Below, piece by piece: positions 58,751 through 64,000 of a DNA stretch of 64,000 bases (position 1 is its first letter; every line of letters starts with the position of its first letter). Both the position numbers and the translations under genes were made by a program. Source of the stretch: Planctomycetota bacterium (GTDB lineage: Bacteria; Planctomycetota; UBA8742; UBA2392). The notes below the pieces were generated by a model. The model was given only the letters and a program-made list of their open reading frames with translations. It had not been told where the DNA came from and did no database searches. The stretch covers positions 62,001 to 126,000 of the forward strand of contig JADJRK010000001.1 in NCBI GenBank assembly GCA_016712285.1, read 5' to 3'.

Positions 58751-59756
58751 TCGCATCCTGGTGCTGGGGGGTGCAGGCACCGTGGGCAGCCGCGTGGCGT
58801 TGGCGTTTCTCGAAGCCGGCTACGACGTGCGCTGCCTGGCGCGCAGCCGCGGTCACCGCAACCTGGCCTGCATCACCGACGCCGGCGGCACGATCGTGTT
58901 CGGCGACATGAACGACGACGCAGCCCTGAAGTCAGCGCTCGAAGGCTGCCGCTACTTCGCGCACGTGGCAGCACCCTTTCCGTGGTCCGGGCTTCATCTG
59001 CGGCTTGCCGGGTATCGCAAACTGTGGCTGCCGCAAGTGCGCAAGCACTTTGAACTGGCCAAGGCGGCGGGCATTGAGCGCGCGGTGTTCACCAGCAGCC
59101 TGAGCACGATCGGCCAGGCAAAGAAGGGCGAGCTTGCCGACGAGTCTCTTCCTTATGACCCGAAGCGCCAGGGCGGCGGAAATTATTACCCGATCAAGGC
59201 TGATCTCGAGCGCACGGTAAAAGAAGCTGACGGCCCGCCCACAGTCATCGTCAACCCGACCGGGCTGGTCGGCGAGGGCAGCCGCAACCCGCAGTTGTCG
59301 GCTGCCTGCGTGTTTTTCCAAGGGCTGACGCCATTCATGGTAGACGCGACCATGAGCTTTGTGGACACGCGCGACGTCGGGCGCGGCCACGTGCTGGCGC
59401 TGGAAAAGGGCTCGCCCGGCGAACGCTACATCCTGGGCGGCGTGAATTTGCGCCTGAAAGAGTTTGCGGCGCTGGTGGCCGGCATGGCCGGCATCAAGCG
59501 CCCCATAGTGTTGCCGCGTGTGGGGGCGCTGGTGGGGGCGTACTTCGCGGAGTGGTGGGGGCTGCTCACGGGCAAGCTCGGGGCACTTTCCCTGACCAGC
59601 TACTATCACATCGCCTACGGCCAGTATTACTCAAGTGCCAAGGCCCAACGCGAGCTTGGCTATGTGCCGACTTCAGACCTGCGCGATGCGGTTATGCGCG
59701 AGTTGCGTTGGCACGGGGTCAACGTACCGGACAGCGCCAACCCACAGAATTCCTGA
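58743..59756 (+). CDS. NAD-dependent epimerase/dehydratase (extended SDR)
   Basis: A 337-residue protein with ILVLGGAGTVGSRVALAFLEAGYDVRCLAR at the N-terminus, split by the GxxGxxG nucleotide-binding turn. FGDMNDDAALKSALEGC follows, then the serine of VFTSSLSTIG. The tyrosine of the YxxxK motif appears as YYPIKADLE near residue 140, as in HpnA-like and steroid-dehydrogenase-like enzymes. A hydrophobic stretch near 250-290 may associate with membranes. The start is ATG 58743, overlapping the previous gene. Confidence 0.87.
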   Translation: MADRILVLGGAGTVGSRVALAFLEAGYDVRCLARSRGHRNLACITDAGGTIVFGDMNDDAALKSALEGCRYFAHVAAPFPWSGLHLRLAGYRKLWLPQVRKHFELAKAAGIERAVFTSSLSTIGQAKKGELADESLPYDPKRQGGGNYYPIKADLERTVKEADGPPTVIVNPTGLVGEGSRNPQLSAACVFFQGLTPFMVDATMSFVDTRDVGRGHVLALEKGSPGERYILGGVNLRLKEFAALVAGMAGIKRPIVLPRVGALVGAYFAEWWGLLTGKLGALSLTSYYHIAYGQYYSSAKAQRELGYVPTSDLRDAVMRELRWHGVNVPDSANPQNS

Positions 59757-59837
59757 ACAGAACGCACCTCGCTTTCCGATGACGGGTTAGCGCGAGCAGT
59801 CGCGCATTCCACATTCCGAACGCCAAGGAACCGCGCC

Positions 59838-60836
59838 ATGTTCAACCTGATCACACGCATGTTTCGCCGCAAACCGGCACCCGTGGCTGACTATCAGCTT
59901 CCCAGCGACGACCCAGAGCTCAACCCGATCCTGATCGAGGACGACTCAGAGATCCAGCTGCAGGAAGTCGCCACGCTGAACAGCCGCTTGCTTGCCCCCG
60001 TCGAACAGACGGGCATGTCGGCCCGCACCATGGCCGTCGTAGAGATCAAGAACGGGCTGGGCGACCTGGCCAGCCATATTCGTGTGCTGGGCCAGCGGCT
60101 GCATGCCCAGAGCATGGGCCAGTCGAAACTGATCGAGGCGCTGAGCAACCTGCCGCAAACGATCAAGGAAGTCATCCCCAACACGCAGGAACAAACCAAC
60201 GCCCTGTGCGCCATGAAGCTGGCGCTGGACGACCAAGCCGAGGCGAACCGCCAGTTTGTCGAGGCGATGAAGCCGCTGCCGCAATTCATGCAGGCGGCTG
60301 CCAACCTGCCCGAAACGGCGCGCAAGCAGATGTGGGCGATCAACGAGCTCACCAAGCAACTGGAAGAAGGCAACAGGGCCACCAAAGAACAAGGCGATCA
60401 GGTCAAGGTGATGGTCGAGGCGCTGGCCGCGGACAGCGGCGCCAAGTCAGAGCAATTCAACGGCGCGGTCGAGGAGTTGACCAAGCTGCAGAAGGCGCAG
60501 CTCAAACAGGCGGCGCTCGCGGTCAAGAGCAACGAGATGTCGCGCCACAGCCAGCGACGCCACCACACCGAGCTTTCGCGCCAGCAGCATGATCGCTGGA
60601 TGTCGCTGCAACAGGACCAGAACCGCAACTTCAACCGCATCGAAGAGCACTTCAAGCAGTCTGCCAAGCGCCAGATGGCGCTGACCGGCGCGGCGCTCGG
60701 GTTGGCCGTGGGCGCAGTGACGCTGGCGGTGCTGCTGGTGACGGGTGTGGTCAAGATGCCGGGCAGCGACTCACAGCCGACAGCGGACGCGCCGGTTGAG
60801 CGCAGCCTGGACCCGAACGCGGTGGTCGAAAAGTAG
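59838..60836 (+). CDS. Coiled-coil protein with C-terminal membrane anchor
   Basis: A 332-residue product rich in Gln, Glu and Ala, with long amphipathic helices at about 70-270 (QSMGQSKLIEALSNLPQTIKE, WAINELTKQLEEGNRATKEQGDQ). A His/Arg/Gln patch near 235-262 (RHSQRRHHTELSRQQHD) precedes one TM helix at about 282-305 (LGLAVGAVTLAVLLVTGVV), and a short acidic tail ends the protein. The topology is tail-anchored with a large cytoplasmic coiled coil, like a structural or secretion-scaffold protein. AAGGA precedes ATG 59838. No family was recognised. Confidence 0.65.
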   Translation: MFNLITRMFRRKPAPVADYQLPSDDPELNPILIEDDSEIQLQEVATLNSRLLAPVEQTGMSARTMAVVEIKNGLGDLASHIRVLGQRLHAQSMGQSKLIEALSNLPQTIKEVIPNTQEQTNALCAMKLALDDQAEANRQFVEAMKPLPQFMQAAANLPETARKQMWAINELTKQLEEGNRATKEQGDQVKVMVEALAADSGAKSEQFNGAVEELTKLQKAQLKQAALAVKSNEMSRHSQRRHHTELSRQQHDRWMSLQQDQNRNFNRIEEHFKQSAKRQMALTGAALGLAVGAVTLAVLLVTGVVKMPGSDSQPTADAPVERSLDPNAVVEK

Positions 60837-60870
60837 GGGCGCGCTTCGCCGCGCTCGTGGGGCCAAGAAT

Positions 60871-60898
60871 CAGGGGGCGCAGAATGCTGCGCCCCCTG
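60871..60898 (+). terminator. Hairpin after the coiled-coil gene
   Basis: A perfect 12-bp stem CAGGGGGCGCAG/CTGCGCCCCCTG (60871-60882 and 60887-60898) with an AATG loop is followed by TGCTTT. It probably ends the upstream plus-strand transcript. Confidence 0.7.
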
Positions 60899-60914
60899 TG
60901 CTTTGATGTTTCGC

Positions 60915-60934
60915 GGGCGCGGCAAGCCGCGCCC
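60915..60934 (-). terminator. Hairpin after the dehydratase-family gene
   Basis: GGGCGCGGC/GCCGCGCCC (60915-60923 and 60926-60934) forms a compact stem 7 bases beyond the stop of the minus-strand gene. There is no U-run. Confidence 0.45.
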
Positions 60935-60941
60935 CTGCAAC

Positions 60942-62888
<1,947 letters not shown>

Positions 62889-62909
62889 GGCGCTCTCCGT
62901 TGAAGAAGC

Positions 62910-63007
62910 ATTGAGCAATGAGCAATGAGCGGCTGGCAATGAAGTGCAGTGGCCGCGTTGCGGGCAGTCGCGTGCGTCATTGCCAGTTGTTCATTGTTCA
63001 TTGTGAG
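62910..63007. repeat. Inverted repeat of CAATGAG-type words
   Basis: The left arm at 62910-62942 (ATTGAGCAATGAGCAATGAG...GGCAATGA) is inverted at 62977-63007 (TCATTGCCAGTTGTTCATTG...). The ten inner bases CTGGCAATGA are perfect, and the arms contain tandem 8-base words (GCAATGAG, ACAATGAA). The spacer is 34 bases. It fills the gap between the PDZ gene end and the dehydratase-family start. Confidence 0.8.
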
Positions 63008-63023
63008 TCCTGCCCTGAAGGTC

Positions 63024-64000
63024 CTATTCTTTCGGCGTGACCGCCACGCCGTTGATACCGATCATCCCGGGGCCCAATGTCAGGGTCAGGTCGTCCGCGC
63101 CCCGGCGAACGATGACCTTCACGCTTTCGCCTTCAGCCACTTGGGCCTTGGCGGTGTTGATGTCAGCAATCGTCTTGACCCGCACCGCGTTGTAGTGGGT
63201 CAAGATGTCGCCCAGCTTGATGCCGGCCAACGCGCCCTGGCTGTTGGCGTCCACGAAGGTGATACGGATGCCGGCAACGGTGACGTTGTTGCCGTCAATC
63301 GCTGTCTGCGCATGCTTGCGGACGTCTTCGTCCTTGTCGTGCTGGGCGGCGTCTTCGATGCCGGCCCATGCGTCGGGCGTGTTCTTGGCCACAAGTTCGT
63401 TGATGCACAGCTTGCGTGCCTTGGGGTTGTCGCGATTGCGCGCCAGGTAATCGACCAGGTAACGTGTCGCCGTGGCGCTGTTGATGTCGCCCAGCGCGTC
63501 GATGGCGGCTTCCACTTCATAGCCGCTGCCGGTGAGAAGAATTTCGCCCAGCAGCTTGGCGCGCATGTCGGGATCTTCGCTGCTCCACCATGGCGTGCCG
63601 TAGATCGACGCGACACGGAAGTCTGACGGCACGTTGGGGTCCGTCAGGCCCTTTTCGACCAGGCCCCACTCCGAGATCAGGGAGACGTAGTCCTGCATCG
63701 TCATGCCCAGTTCTTTGGGCCCTTCGCCCCACGGGTTCAACCCGAAGTCCTCGGCCAGCTTGCGCCAGAGCTCAATGGCCTTGTCGTAGCTGCGCGGGCC
63801 GAGCGCCTGGATCGCCCACAGGGACTCCATGGCGTTCTTCTTGTTCTTGCCGCCGAATGCTGTGTTGAACTCGACTTCGAGTTTGCTGATGCGGGCGGCG
63901 ATCTCTTCGTCACTCAAGTGCTCGGTGATGCCGTTGTCGGCCAGCACTTTTTCAAGCCGCTTGATCCGCGCCTCGTTCTGGCGGCGTTCTTCGCCGGTTG
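63024..64000 (-). CDS. PDZ-domain protein with helical N-terminal part (5' end outside window)
   Basis: The frame is open to the window edge (...EERRQNEARIKRLEKVLADNG...), so the start lies beyond 64000. The visible 325 residues begin with charged, probably coiled-coil helices (KRLEKVLADN, ISKLEVEFN). A HEAT-like or helical-repeat stretch follows (ALGDINSATATRYLVDYLARN, CINELVAKNTPDAWAGIEDAA). A C-terminal PDZ domain covers the last 95 residues (GIRITFVDANSQGALAGIKLGDILTHYNAVRV, VIVRRGADDLTLTLGPG). No protease triad is visible in this part. An apparent GTG start at 63947 is internal. Confidence 0.75.
   Translation of the reverse strand, partial: TGEERRQNEARIKRLEKVLADNGITEHLSDEEIAARISKLEVEFNTAFGGKNKKNAMESLWAIQALGPRSYDKAIELWRKLAEDFGLNPWGEGPKELGMTMQDYVSLISEWGLVEKGLTDPNVPSDFRVASIYGTPWWSSEDPDMRAKLLGEILLTGSGYEVEAAIDALGDINSATATRYLVDYLARNRDNPKARKLCINELVAKNTPDAWAGIEDAAQHDKDEDVRKHAQTAIDGNNVTVAGIRITFVDANSQGALAGIKLGDILTHYNAVRVKTIADINTAKAQVAEGESVKVIVRRGADDLTLTLGPGMIGINGVAVTPKE

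Overview
This is a GC-rich, gene-dense bacterial chromosome segment with no plasmid, phage or CRISPR hallmarks. I found no tRNA or rRNA gene. The gene content points to Planctomycetota or a close relative: four FHA-domain proteins, two proteins with the prenyltransferase/squalene-oxidase alpha/alpha fold outside any hopanoid pathway, two ECF sigma factors each followed by an unusual membrane partner, and several secreted proteins of unknown function. No taxonomic marker gene is present, so this is an inference. Start codons include many GTG and some TTG, and neighbouring genes often overlap by 4 bp.

Layout. 1-7.2 kb: a small membrane protein, two divergent fatty acid desaturases, an FHA membrane protein, an SRPBCC protein and two small FHA paralogues. 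7.3-18.5 kb: a membrane spermidine-synthase-like protein, aldo/keto reductase, SEC-C methionine aminopeptidase, FAD oxidoreductase, an Asp-box lipoprotein, a CoA-transferase, a TPR lipoprotein, RsmJ and a Dph6-like ATP pyrophosphatase. 18.5-24 kb: an Mla/MCE-like lipid transport pair with ATPase and permease fused, then an ECF sigma factor with a FecR-like membrane protein and an FHA protein. 24-34.4 kb: MFS transporter, PabB, secreted prenyltransferase-fold protein, EamA transporter, VOC protein, UvrB, a secreted protein and an isolated NuoF. 34.4-41.2 kb: three tandem TPR paralogues behind a quinol-NO-reductase-family gene. 41.2-52.2 kb: a structured RNA-like region, RNase Y, NmrA-family protein, HIT fusion, CHAD plus SixA, DUF1963, ABC exporter, MutM and RqcH. 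52.2-56.6 kb: ECF sigma factor, a fourth TPR paralogue, and a membrane protein that looks like a zinc-less anti-sigma factor with six exact 26-residue repeats and an outer prenyltransferase-fold domain. 56.7-64 kb: DUF2330-like and small membrane proteins, an epimerase, a coiled-coil membrane protein, a 2-hydroxyacyl-CoA-dehydratase-family protein and a PDZ protein running off the end.

The most exciting gene is at 38792-41206. It belongs to the qNOR family, but the usual active-site His-His pair reads His-Asn and the usual glutamate reads Gln. As I recall, these are the two substitutions that mark NO dismutase (Nod), the enzyme proposed to split NO into N2 and O2. It heads a same-strand run of five genes: nod-like, three TPR genes, nuoF.

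Three intergenic inverted repeats (31.8, 49.7 and 62.95 kb), built from short A-rich tandem words, look like dispersed palindromic elements. They also create false N-terminal extensions on neighbouring genes.
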